Assembly (NCBI RefSeq): GCF_040448305.1
Contig: NZ_CP148752.1
Span: 5,991,501 to 6,055,500, forward strand
DNA length: 64,000 nt
Source of the DNA: Pseudomonas fluorescens
GTDB lineage: Bacteria > Pseudomonadota > Gammaproteobacteria > Pseudomonadales > Pseudomonadaceae
Direction of reading: 5' to 3'
The notes under the pieces were generated by a model. The model was not told where the DNA came from. It did not search any database and was given only the letters and a program-made list of their open reading frames with translations. Both the position numbers and the translations under genes were made by a program. The first letter of the stretch is position 1, and each line of letters opens with the position of its first letter. Below are positions 8,110-16,024 of the stretch, one piece after another.

Positions 8110-9633
8110 ATGCGCTGGACAACCCGCCCCGGCTGGCCCGGTAACCTGCTGGCCGTGGCGGCCGGTGCAATCACCACACTGGCCCTGGCGCCGTTCGATA
8201 TCTGGCCACTGGCACTGCTCGCCGTCGGCCTGTTCTATGCCGGTCTGCGGGAACTGAGCCCACGTCAGGCGCTGGGTCGCGGCTGGTGTTTCGGTTTCGG
8301 CCTGTTCGGTGCCGGCACCAGCTGGATCTACTACAGCATTCACCACTTCGGTGGCGCTTCGGTCTTGCTGGCCGGTTTCCTGATGCTGCTCTTCACGGCG
8401 GCGATTGCCTGGTTCTTTGCCCTGCCCGCCTGGATCTGGGCGCGCTGGCTGCGCCGCAATGAGGCGCCGCTGGCCGACGCCCTGGCCTTCGCGGCGCTGT
8501 GGGTCGGCCAGGAAGCCTTCCGCGGCTGGTTCCTGACAGGTTTCCCGTGGTTGTATTCCGGTTACAGCCAGCTCGATGGCCCGCTGGCCGGGCTCGCCCC
8601 CATCGGCGGGATGTGGCTGATTTCCTTCACCCTGGCCCTGACAGCTGCGTTGATCTACAACGGCTTGCGCCTGGTTCGCACGGGGCGCAAAGGCTTCATC
8701 GCCGCCGGTGCATTGCTGCTGGTCGGCCCATGGTTGCTCGGCATGGCCCTCAAACATCATGCCTGGACCAGCTCGTCGGGCCCGCCACTGAGCGTCGCCG
8801 CCATTCAGGGCAACATCGAACAAAGCATGAAATGGGACCCGACGCAGCTCAACGCGCAACTGGCGTTGTACCGCGACATGAGTTTCAGCTCCAGGCGCGT
8901 CGACCTTCTCATCTGGCCGGAAACGGCGATCCCGGTGCTCAAGGAGTCCGCCGAGGGCTACCTGAACATGATGGGCAGCTTCGCGGCCGAACGTAAATCG
9001 GCGTTCATTACCGGTGTCCCGGTCCGCATGGAGGTACGCAACGAGAAGCGTTTCTTCAATGGCATCACCGTTACCGGTGAAGGCGACGGCACTTACCTGA
9101 AGCAAAAACTGGTGCCGTTTGGTGAATATGTTCCGCTGCAGGATGTGCTGCGTGGGCTGATCGCATTCTTCGACCTGCCGATGTCGGACTTTGCCCGCGG
9201 CCCGGCCGACCAGCCTCTACTGCAAGCCAAGGGTTATCAGATCGCGCCGTTCATCTGTTATGAAGTGGTTTACCCCGAATTCGCCGCCAGCCTTGCCGCC
9301 CGCAGCGACTTGCTGCTGACCATCAGCAACGACACCTGGTTCGGCACCTCCATCGGCCCCCTGCAACATCTGCAGATGGCGCAGATGCGTGCACTGGAGG
9401 CCGGCCGCTGGATGATCCGCGCCACCAACAACGGCGTGTCCGGCCTGATCAACCCGTTCGGTCAGATTACCGATCAGATCCCGCAGTTCGAGCGCGGCAT
9501 CCTGTATGGCGAAGTGGTGCCGATGCACAACCTCACGCCGTACCTGGAATGGCGTTCGTGGCCATTGCTCATTCTCTGCGTGTTGTTGTTTGGCTGGGCG
9601 CTGATTGCGAGCCGGATGGCCAAGACTGTCTAG
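8110..9633 (+). CDS. lnt: Apolipoprotein N-acyltransferase Lnt
   Basis: Lnt transfers a third acyl chain to the N-terminal cysteine of lipoproteins in the inner membrane. The 507-residue protein has six or so N-terminal membrane segments (to about residue 210), a periplasmic carbon-nitrogen hydrolase domain with the catalytic triad Glu271, Lys333 and Cys383 (motifs WPETAIP, KQKLVPFGEY, ICYEVVYP), and a final membrane helix. It serves the several lipoproteins of this window, including LptE, RlpA, the MltB-like enzyme and the MORN protein. It is the last gene of the ybe operon and is followed by a large inverted repeat. Confidence 0.96.
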   Translation: MRWTTRPGWPGNLLAVAAGAITTLALAPFDIWPLALLAVGLFYAGLRELSPRQALGRGWCFGFGLFGAGTSWIYYSIHHFGGASVLLAGFLMLLFTAAIAWFFALPAWIWARWLRRNEAPLADALAFAALWVGQEAFRGWFLTGFPWLYSGYSQLDGPLAGLAPIGGMWLISFTLALTAALIYNGLRLVRTGRKGFIAAGALLLVGPWLLGMALKHHAWTSSSGPPLSVAAIQGNIEQSMKWDPTQLNAQLALYRDMSFSSRRVDLLIWPETAIPVLKESAEGYLNMMGSFAAERKSAFITGVPVRMEVRNEKRFFNGITVTGEGDGTYLKQKLVPFGEYVPLQDVLRGLIAFFDLPMSDFARGPADQPLLQAKGYQIAPFICYEVVYPEFAASLAARSDLLLTISNDTWFGTSIGPLQHLQMAQMRALEAGRWMIRATNNGVSGLINPFGQITDQIPQFERGILYGEVVPMHNLTPYLEWRSWPLLILCVLLFGWALIASRMAKTV

Positions 9634-9710
9634 AAAAGATCGCAGCCTGCGGCAGCTCCTACAGGGGATTGCATTCCAACTGTAGGAGCTGCCGCAGGCT
9701 GCGATCTTTT
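9634..9710. repeat. Perfect 31-bp inverted repeat (GCAGCCTGCGGCAGCTCC class REPIN)
   Basis: Arms 9634-9664 and 9680-9710 are exact reverse complements around a 15-base spacer. The left arm starts directly after the lnt stop codon and the right arm ends in TTTT, so it can act as a terminator for both lnt and the converging ydcF-like gene. Confidence 0.92.
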
Positions 9711-9715
9711 GATCT

Positions 9716-10477
9716 TTACCGGTAAAACAACGAATAACCGACCTGCCCCACCGCCTCGTTCATCAACTGCCCGTTCTGCCAGATCGCCTTGAACTCCGGC
9801 ATCCAGCCACCCAGTGGCAGCCCATTGTCGCCGCCCAGAAACCCTACTGGCGCCGGCACCACCTCAAACCCGGCCTTGCGAAAACTCCAGACCGCTCGTG
9901 GCATATGCCAGGCATGAGTCACGAGCACCACACGCTTGACGCCCTGTGGCAGCAATACCTCAGCGCTGAACTGCGCATTTTCCCAGGTCGTTCGGCTGCG
10001 TCCTTCCTGCCAGCGCACGGTCACGCCAAAATCGTCGCGCAAGGAGTCAGCCATCATCTGCGCTTCGCTTGGCGGAGTGCCGTAATGCAGGCCGCCGCTG
10101 GTCAATACCGGCAGGCCGGAAGCCTTGGCCAGCCGCGCGGCAAAGCGCTGGCGTTCCAGGCCTATGCCCGTGGGCTGGTCGGCTCCCCAGGCCGCATCAC
10201 CACGCTCGCGCCCCGAGCCGAGGACCACGATCGCGTCCGCGCGCTGCCCCAGGATTGCCCATTCATCGCGGGCCAGCGGTGGCTCCCGCTCGAGCAAGCC
10301 GGCACTCCACTGCACCACCACCGGCAGACTCATCAGCCAGAAACCACCCAGCCCCAGAGCAAAGCACGCACCGGCAAGCCTTGGCCTTGAACGGCGCCAC
10401 CACCAGGCAAGCAAAAGCAGCAGCAATAGAATGCCGGGCGGCAAAAGAAGTTGTTTTACGAAATAACGAAAAGGCAT
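9716..10477 (-). CDS. YdcF family (DUF218/ElyC-like) membrane protein
   Basis: The 253-residue product has two N-terminal membrane segments (LLLPPGILLLLLLLAWWW and ACFALGLGGFWLMSLPVVV), followed by a DUF218 domain with ADAIVVLGSGRERG, the substrate-site GLPVLTSGG and the TWENAQFSAE helix. ElyC of E. coli, the closest characterised relative, affects undecaprenyl-phosphate lipid-carrier metabolism and peptidoglycan synthesis; this role is an inference here. A hairpin that includes its ribosome-binding region lies directly upstream (10481-10497). It converges with lnt. Confidence 0.85.
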   Translation of the reverse strand: MPFRYFVKQLLLPPGILLLLLLLAWWWRRSRPRLAGACFALGLGGFWLMSLPVVVQWSAGLLEREPPLARDEWAILGQRADAIVVLGSGRERGDAAWGADQPTGIGLERQRFAARLAKASGLPVLTSGGLHYGTPPSEAQMMADSLRDDFGVTVRWQEGRSRTTWENAQFSAEVLLPQGVKRVVLVTHAWHMPRAVWSFRKAGFEVVPAPVGFLGGDNGLPLGGWMPEFKAIWQNGQLMNEAVGQVGYSLFYR

Positions 10478-10480
10478 TGA

Positions 10481-10497
10481 GCATCTCCCGGAGATGC
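10481..10497 (-). promoter_or_regulatory. Hairpin over the ribosome-binding site of the ydcF-like gene
   Basis: GCATCTC and GAGATGC pair around CGG, ending three bases before the start codon on the minus strand. The best Shine-Dalgarno match (GGGAG) lies in the hairpin, so folding would hide it. Confidence 0.5.
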
Positions 10498-10581
10498 CCG
10501 AAGCCTAAGTGGGTTGGCGCAATGCGACAATCATTACGGAAGGACTATGCTTCAAAAACACATGGAGCATGGCTCTGTGCC

Positions 10582-10902
10582 CTATTTGAACTGGAAAGAC
10601 CGGACCTTTACCGCGTCTCTGCCGGGAACCTTATCCTTGAGCCAGATGATCTTGGCCGAACGTGGTACGTCGAGTTGCTTTACCGCTTCTGACAAGCATC
10701 CGTGTGTCTCACGCTCACTGCGATCCAGATACGCCTTGACCAGTGCAAACTCTGCGGGGCTCAAACCACGCAGTTCCAGTTCCAGAGGGTGTTCGTCGCG
10801 CAACCGGCCAGCGGTCCTTGCCGCATCCAGGGCCAAGGCCAAACGATCGATCAGCCTTTCGTACAGCTCCGGTTTTGTAGCTTTTTGCTGTGACTCAACC
10901 AT
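10582..10902 (-). CDS. Conserved hypothetical protein, 106 residues
   Basis: I do not recognise a characterised family. The protein is charged and mainly helical: a first half rich in Arg, Leu and Glu (YERLIDRLALALDAARTAGR) followed by a compact second half that ends in a basic strand-like tail (KVRSFQFK). No signal peptide or membrane segment is seen. Codon use resembles the neighbours, so it is probably an old resident. It is transcribed away from leuS and towards the ydcF-like gene, with a 104-base gap, and could share that transcript. Confidence 0.7.
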   Translation of the reverse strand: MVESQQKATKPELYERLIDRLALALDAARTAGRLRDEHPLELELRGLSPAEFALVKAYLDRSERETHGCLSEAVKQLDVPRSAKIIWLKDKVPGRDAVKVRSFQFK

Positions 10903-11183
10903 CCCTCACCTCATTGGAAGATAAGACCTACTCCCCAGTTAGAGCTTAGCTTCCATGAACAAACCGGCTGAACGCCGCGACCAACGGCCCTCGCAGCGGT
11001 TTTTGCAGGACGTGCGGCAGCAATCAGGGTTTCCCTCGGTAGAGCGCGGTCATGTATGCTACGGCGCTTCCTGTAACTCCACTTCCAGCTCGGCTGGGCA
11101 TCGAAAACGCCAATGTGGCGTGATCAACGTCCAGCGTTGCATTGAAGAGGATTAGGCCACCCCTATTCAGTTCAAAAGTAGCC

Positions 11184-13790
11184 ATGCACGAACAATATCA
11201 GCCCCGTGAAATCGAAGCCGCCGCCCAGTCGTTCTGGGACGAGCAAAAGTCCTTTGAAGTCAGTGAACAGCCAGGCAAGGAGACTTACTACTGCCTGTCG
11301 ATGTTCCCTTACCCCAGCGGCAAGCTACACATGGGGCATGTGCGCAACTACACCATCGGCGACGTGATCTCCCGCTACCAGCGCATGCAAGGCAAGAACG
11401 TTCTGCAACCCATGGGTTGGGACGCCTTTGGCATGCCGGCGGAAAACGCCGCGATGAAGAACAACGTAGCGCCCGCCAAGTGGACCTACGAAAACATTGC
11501 CTACATGAAGTCCCAGCTGCGCAGCCTGGGTCTGGCGGTGGACTGGTCGCGTGAAGTGACCACCTGCAAGCCCGATTACTACCGCTGGGAACAATGGCTG
11601 TTTACTCGCCTGTTCGAAAAAGGTGTGATTTACAAGAAAAGCGGCACCGTGAACTGGGACCCGGTCGACCAGACCGTCCTGGCCAACGAGCAAGTGATCG
11701 ATGGTCGCGGCTGGCGTTCCGGCGCGCTGATCGAAAAGCGCGAAATCCCGATGTACTACTTCAAGATCACCGCCTACGCGGATGAGCTGCTGGAGAGCCT
11801 CGACGAGCTGACTGGCTGGCCTGAACAGGTCAAGACCATGCAGCGCAACTGGATCGGCAAATCCCGCGGCATGGAAGTGCAGTTCCCGTACAACGTCGAT
11901 TCCATCGGCGAAGCGGGCGCGCTGAAAGTCTTCACCACCCGTCCGGACACCCTGATGGGCGCGACCTACGTCGCTGTCGCCGCCGAACACCACCTGGCCA
12001 CCCTGGCCGCACAGAACAATCCTGAGCTGCAAGCGTTCATCGCTGAATGCAAGGGCGGCAGCGTGGCCGAAGCCGACGTCGCCACCCAGGAGAAAAAAGG
12101 CCTGCCGACCGGCCTGTTCGTCGAGCACCCGCTGACCGGCGAAAAACTGCCGGTCTGGGTCGCCAACTATGTGCTGATGCACTACGGCGACGGCGCGGTA
12201 ATGGCGGTTCCAGCCCACGACGAGCGCGATTTCGAATTCGCCCACAAGTACAACCTGCCGGTTAAATCGGTCGTGCGCACCAGTTCCGGTGACAGCAACC
12301 CGGCGCCATGGCAAGACGCCTACGGCGAGTACGGCACGCTGATCAATTCCGGCGAGTTCGACGGCCTTGACTTCGCGGGTGCCTTCGACGCCATCGAAGT
12401 CGCGCTGATCAAGAAAGAACTGGGCGCCTCGCGTACCCAGTTCCGCCTGCGCGACTGGGGCATCAGCCGCCAGCGTTACTGGGGCTGCCCGATCCCGATC
12501 ATCCACTGCAACACTTGCGGTGACGTGCCGGTACCGGAAGATCAACTGCCTGTCGTGCTGCCGGAAGACGTCGTACCCGACGGCGCCGGTTCGCCACTGG
12601 CGCGCATGCCCGAGTTCTACGAGTGCAGCTGCCCGAAATGCGGCCAGCCTGCCAAGCGTGAAACCGACACCATGGACACCTTCGTCGAGTCCTCGTGGTA
12701 CTACGCCCGCTACGCCTCGCCGCACTTTGAAGGTGGCCTGGTGGAAAAATCGGCGGCCGACCACTGGTTGCCGGTGGATCAGTACATCGGCGGCATCGAA
12801 CACGCGATTCTTCACCTGCTCTACGCGCGCTTCTTCCACAAGCTGATGCGTGACGAAGGCCTGGTGAGCTCCAACGAGCCGTTCAAGAACCTGCTGACCC
12901 AGGGCATGGTGATCGCCGAGACTTACTATCGTCGCGAAGCCAACGGCGCTTACACCTGGTTCAACCCGGCGGACGTCGAGCTTGAGCGTGACAGCAAGGC
13001 CAAGGTGATCAGTGCCAAGCTGAAAGCTGACGGCTTGCCGGTGGAAATCGGTGGCACCGAAAAGATGGCCAAGTCGAAGAACAACGGCGTCGACCCACAG
13101 TCGATGATCGACCAGTTCGGCGCAGACACCTGCCGCCTGTTCATGATGTTCGCCTCGCCACCTGACATGAGTGCGGAATGGTCCGACTCCGGCGTAGAAG
13201 GTTCGCACCGTTTCCTCAAGCGCGTCTGGCGCCTGGCTCAAGCGCACGTCACTCAGGGCCTGCCGGGCAAACTGGACGTCGCCAGCCTGAACGACGAGCA
13301 GAAAGCCGTTCGTCGCTCGATCCACCTCGCCATCAAGCAGGCCAGCCAGGACGTCGGCCAGAACCACAAATTCAACACTGCCATCGCTCAGGTGATGACG
13401 CTGATGAACGTGCTGGAAAAAGCCGCGCAAGCCACCGAACAGGATCGCGCACTGATTCACGAAGGCCTGGAAACCGTGACTCTGCTGCTGGCTCCGATCA
13501 CGCCGCACATCAGCCACGAGCTGTGGAATCAACTGGGTCACGCTGGACCTGTGATCGACGCCGGTTGGCCGGTGGTGGATGACAGCGCGTTGGTACAGGA
13601 CAGCCTGCAACTGGTGATTCAGGTCAACGGCAAGCTGCGTGGCCACATCGAAATGCCCGCCAGCGCCAGCCGCGAAGAAGTCGAAGCAGCCGCCCGTGCC
13701 AACGAGAACGTGCTGCGCTTCGTCGACGGTCTGACCATTCGTAAAGTGATCGTAGTGCCCGGGAAACTGGTCAATATCGTCGCCAGCTAA
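11184..13790 (+). CDS. leuS: Leucine-tRNA ligase LeuS
   Basis: LeuS charges tRNA-Leu and edits mischarged products. The 868-residue class I synthetase has the HIGH-type motif HMGH in MFPYPSGKLHMGHVRN, a CP1 editing domain (about 220-420, with the threonine-rich TTRPDTLMG segment), and the KMSKS loop present as KMAKS in GGTEKMAKSKNNG. The ATG at 11184 gives the family start MHEQYQPREIE; an in-frame ATG at 11142 is less likely. lptE and holA follow, the same order as in E. coli. Confidence 0.97.
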   Translation: MHEQYQPREIEAAAQSFWDEQKSFEVSEQPGKETYYCLSMFPYPSGKLHMGHVRNYTIGDVISRYQRMQGKNVLQPMGWDAFGMPAENAAMKNNVAPAKWTYENIAYMKSQLRSLGLAVDWSREVTTCKPDYYRWEQWLFTRLFEKGVIYKKSGTVNWDPVDQTVLANEQVIDGRGWRSGALIEKREIPMYYFKITAYADELLESLDELTGWPEQVKTMQRNWIGKSRGMEVQFPYNVDSIGEAGALKVFTTRPDTLMGATYVAVAAEHHLATLAAQNNPELQAFIAECKGGSVAEADVATQEKKGLPTGLFVEHPLTGEKLPVWVANYVLMHYGDGAVMAVPAHDERDFEFAHKYNLPVKSVVRTSSGDSNPAPWQDAYGEYGTLINSGEFDGLDFAGAFDAIEVALIKKELGASRTQFRLRDWGISRQRYWGCPIPIIHCNTCGDVPVPEDQLPVVLPEDVVPDGAGSPLARMPEFYECSCPKCGQPAKRETDTMDTFVESSWYYARYASPHFEGGLVEKSAADHWLPVDQYIGGIEHAILHLLYARFFHKLMRDEGLVSSNEPFKNLLTQGMVIAETYYRREANGAYTWFNPADVELERDSKAKVISAKLKADGLPVEIGGTEKMAKSKNNGVDPQSMIDQFGADTCRLFMMFASPPDMSAEWSDSGVEGSHRFLKRVWRLAQAHVTQGLPGKLDVASLNDEQKAVRRSIHLAIKQASQDVGQNHKFNTAIAQVMTLMNVLEKAAQATEQDRALIHEGLETVTLLLAPITPHISHELWNQLGHAGPVIDAGWPVVDDSALVQDSLQLVIQVNGKLRGHIEMPASASREEVEAAARANENVLRFVDGLTIRKVIVVPGKLVNIVAS

Positions 13791-13798
13791 TTGGATCA

Positions 13799-13820
13799 GG
13801 CGCCAGGTGAGCCTGGCGCC
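13799..13820 (+). terminator. Hairpin between leuS and lptE
   Basis: GGCGCCAGG pairs with CCTGGCGCC around TGAG, eight bases after the leuS stop. There is no T-run, so it may attenuate or mark an RNA end rather than stop transcription fully. Confidence 0.5.
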
Positions 13821-13877
13821 GAGTAAAACCTTTCGGGCCGCTTGATCGGCCCACATGGTTTCAAGGGGAGCAACAAG

Positions 13878-14483
13878 ATGATCAAACGCAATCTGCTGGT
13901 GATGGGCCTCGCGGTTCTGCTGAGCGCCTGCGGTTTCCAGCTGCGCGGCACCGGCACCAATGAACTGGCGATCAAGGAACTCGACCTGAGCGCCCGTAAC
14001 GCATATGGTCCAACCGTTACCCAGTTGCGTCAGGTACTGATTGGCAGCGGCGTCAACGTCTATACCGGCGCTCCTTACAAGCTGGTGCTGAGCAATGAGC
14101 AGGAAAGCCAGCGCATCCTCAGCTACGCAGGTGCCGGTCGTGCCGGCGAGTACCAGATCACCACCGTTTTGAACTACGACATCCGTGGTCGCGGCGATCT
14201 GCCACTGCTGAGCGACAAAATCGAAGTACAGAAGATCTATATGCACGACGGCAACAACCTGGTGGGCTCTGACCAGGAAGCTGAAACGGCCCGGACAGAA
14301 GGCCGCCGGGAGATGGTCCAGCGCATGATGCTGCGCCTGGAACAACTGAGCCCGACCCAACTGAACCAGTTGCAGCAGACTGCCGAAGCCAGGGCCAAGG
14401 CTGATGCCGCCGCGCTGGAAGCGGCAAAGAAGGCTGAAGCGGATACCCCGCGTCAGTCGCCTGTCGAACTGCCGCAGCAGTAA
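13878..14483 (+). CDS. lptE: LPS-assembly lipoprotein LptE
   Basis: LptE is the outer-membrane lipoprotein that plugs the LptD barrel and helps insert lipopolysaccharide. The 201-residue product has a short signal sequence ending in the lipobox LLSACGF (lipidated Cys at about residue 18), then the conserved GFQLRG start of the mature domain. The C-terminal 30 residues are a charged, alanine-rich extension (ARAKADAAALEAAKKAEAD) that looks like a flexible or helical tail, as in other pseudomonads. The ATG at 13878 is preceded by AGGGGAG. It sits between leuS and holA, the usual place. Confidence 0.95.
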   Translation: MIKRNLLVMGLAVLLSACGFQLRGTGTNELAIKELDLSARNAYGPTVTQLRQVLIGSGVNVYTGAPYKLVLSNEQESQRILSYAGAGRAGEYQITTVLNYDIRGRGDLPLLSDKIEVQKIYMHDGNNLVGSDQEAETARTEGRREMVQRMMLRLEQLSPTQLNQLQQTAEARAKADAAALEAAKKAEADTPRQSPVELPQQ

Positions 14484-14489
14484 GACTTA

Positions 14490-14509
14490 CGGGGCGCTCA
14501 GGCGCCCCG
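14490..14509 (+). terminator. Hairpin between lptE and holA
   Basis: CGGGGCGC pairs with GCGCCCCG around TCAG, followed by a pyrimidine-rich TTCGCCCTTTCTT. Because holA starts 13 bases later, it may reduce, rather than end, read-through. Confidence 0.5.
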
Positions 14510-14522
14510 TTCGCCCTTTCTT

Positions 14523-15560
14523 ATGAAACTCGCCCCCGCCCAACTCGCCAAACACCTGCAAGGCGCCCTTGCGCCGGTCTATATCATCAGCGGCGATGAC
14601 CCGCTGTTGTGCCAGGAGGCGGCCGACGCCATTCGCGCTGCCGCCCGCCAGCAGGGATTCGATGAACGCCAGGTGTTTGCCGCCGACGCCAGTTTCGACT
14701 GGGGGACGCTGCTGCAAGCCGGTGCCAGCATGTCGCTGTTCGCCGAAAAACGCCTGCTGGAACTGCGCCTGCCGTCCGGCAAACCCGGCGACAAGGGTGC
14801 CGCCGCACTTATCGAATACTGCTCGCGCCCGGCCGACGACACCGTACTGCTGATCAGCTTGCCGAAGCTCGATGGCAGCGCACAGAAAACCAAGTGGGGT
14901 AAAGCGCTGGTCGAAGGACAGCAGACCCAGTTCGTGCAGATCTGGCCTGTCGATGTCGCCCAGTTGCCGAGCTGGATCCGCCAGCGCCTGTCCCAGGCCG
15001 GGCTTTCCGCCAGCCAGGACGCCGTTGAGCTGATCGCCGCGCGGGTCGAGGGCAACTTGCTGGCCGCGGCCCAGGAAATCGAAAAGCTCAAACTGATGGC
15101 CGAAGGAGGCCAGATCACCGTCGAAACCGTGCAGGCTGCGGTGGCCGACAGTGCGCGCTTCGATGTCTTCGGCCTGACCGATGCGGTGCTCAATGGCGAA
15201 GCGGCCCACGCGCTGCGCATGCTCGAAGGGCTGCGCGGCGAAGGCGTCGAGCCGCCGGTGATTCTCTGGGCCCTGGCGCGGGAGTTGCGCCTGCTGGCCA
15301 ATATTTCCCTGCAATACAGCCAGGGTACGCCGCTGGACAAGGCCTTCAGCCTGGCCAAACCGCCAGTCTGGGACAAACGCAAACCGTTGATGAGCAAAGC
15401 CCTGCAACGCTACTCGGCGCAACGTTGGGCGCAACTGCTGCTCGAAGCGCAGCGCATCGATGCGCAGATCAAGGGCCAGGCGGCCGGTTCGCCGTGGATG
15501 AGTTTGAGCCGGTTGACGCTGTTGATGGCCGGGCAACGCCTGACGTTGCCCGCTGAATAA
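14523..15560 (+). CDS. holA: DNA polymerase III subunit delta HolA
   Basis: HolA is the wrench subunit of the clamp loader that opens the beta sliding clamp. The 345-residue protein starts MKLAPAQLAKHLQ and shows the delta-family N-terminal domain (PVYIISGDDPLLCQEA), the clamp-contact region SMSLFAEKRLLELRLP, and the C-terminal collar domain. Length matches the family. It begins 39 bases after lptE and appears to be the last gene of the leuS cluster before a REPIN. Confidence 0.95.
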   Translation: MKLAPAQLAKHLQGALAPVYIISGDDPLLCQEAADAIRAAARQQGFDERQVFAADASFDWGTLLQAGASMSLFAEKRLLELRLPSGKPGDKGAAALIEYCSRPADDTVLLISLPKLDGSAQKTKWGKALVEGQQTQFVQIWPVDVAQLPSWIRQRLSQAGLSASQDAVELIAARVEGNLLAAAQEIEKLKLMAEGGQITVETVQAAVADSARFDVFGLTDAVLNGEAAHALRMLEGLRGEGVEPPVILWALARELRLLANISLQYSQGTPLDKAFSLAKPPVWDKRKPLMSKALQRYSAQRWAQLLLEAQRIDAQIKGQAAGSPWMSLSRLTLLMAGQRLTLPAE

Positions 15561-15571
15561 TCCGCTTTCCC

Positions 15572-15703
15572 GTGGCGAGGGAGCTTGCTCCCGCTCGGCT
15601 GCGCAGCAGCCGCAAAGCCGGCGAATGCGGCTTACCTGAAAAATAGGGATGGCTGGTTTTCAGGGTCGCTTCGCGACCCAACGGGAGCAAGCTCCCTCGC
15701 CAC
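15572..15703. repeat. Long REPIN with two inner hairpins (GCGAGGGAGCTTGCTCCC class)
   Basis: Perfect 22-bp arms at 15572-15593 and 15682-15703 enclose two further hairpins: CGGCTGC/GCAGCCG (15596-15612) and GGGTCGC/GCGACCC (15663-15679). The same architecture recurs near 38,012-38,160. Confidence 0.88.
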
Positions 15704-15798
15704 AGGTATCATTTCCTACACAATGTAGGGACTAGACATCCCCTCAACTTCGGCCGATGATTTGCCCCGCAAAAATCACTCACTTGCGAGGCATCATC

Positions 15799-15963
15799 AT
15801 GAGCAAAAAGCCATCAAAGCCTGGCCCCAACAAGGCCAAATCCATCATCGCCCAGCCATTGTTCCGCAGCCGCCAGGAACGCCCGGCCAAGGGCAAAGGC
15901 AGTTACCGCCGCGAAGCCTTCCAGTCTGACAGCTGGGAGGCTTCTTACTTTCTGGCTGCGTAA
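15799..15963 (+). CDS. arfA: Alternative ribosome-rescue factor ArfA
   Basis: ArfA recruits release factor 2 to ribosomes stalled at the 3' ends of broken mRNAs, a back-up for trans-translation. The 54-residue product has the family N-terminal basic segment (KKPSKPGPNKAK), the conserved core IAQPLFRSRQERPAKGKGSY and the tail RRE-AFQSDSWEASYFLAA. The ATG at 15799 is chosen because it starts at the conserved MSKKP; an upstream in-frame ATG at 15757 lacks similarity. A 12-bp hairpin (15913-15944) lies inside the last quarter of the reading frame, the hallmark of arfA regulation: cleavage or termination there gives a stopless mRNA whose product is normally destroyed by tmRNA tagging. Confidence 0.93.
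   Translation: MSKKPSKPGPNKAKSIIAQPLFRSRQERPAKGKGSYRREAFQSDSWEASYFLAA
15913..15944 (+). promoter_or_regulatory. Intragenic hairpin in arfA (RNase III or terminator type)
   Basis: GAAGCCTTCCAG pairs with CTGGGAGGCTTC (12 bp, one G-U) around an eight-base loop, followed by TTCTTACTTT. It lies before the stop codon, so an mRNA ending or cut here has no stop codon. Confidence 0.8.
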
Positions 15964-16024
15964 AGCAGAACACCCCTTTGACATGGTAAGGTCTGTACCT
16001 GATTCGTATTCCCTGGACCCGTGC

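Noticed and set aside
10955..11155. A 66-codon plus-strand frame between the unknown gene and leuS
   Set aside because: Its composition is unlike a protein, it has no ribosome-binding site, and it fits the gap and leader of leuS better.
11325..14360. A 1011-codon minus-strand open frame opposite leuS and lptE
   Set aside because: It is a shadow created by GC-rich codon use of leuS; both opposite genes are certain and the frame resembles no protein.
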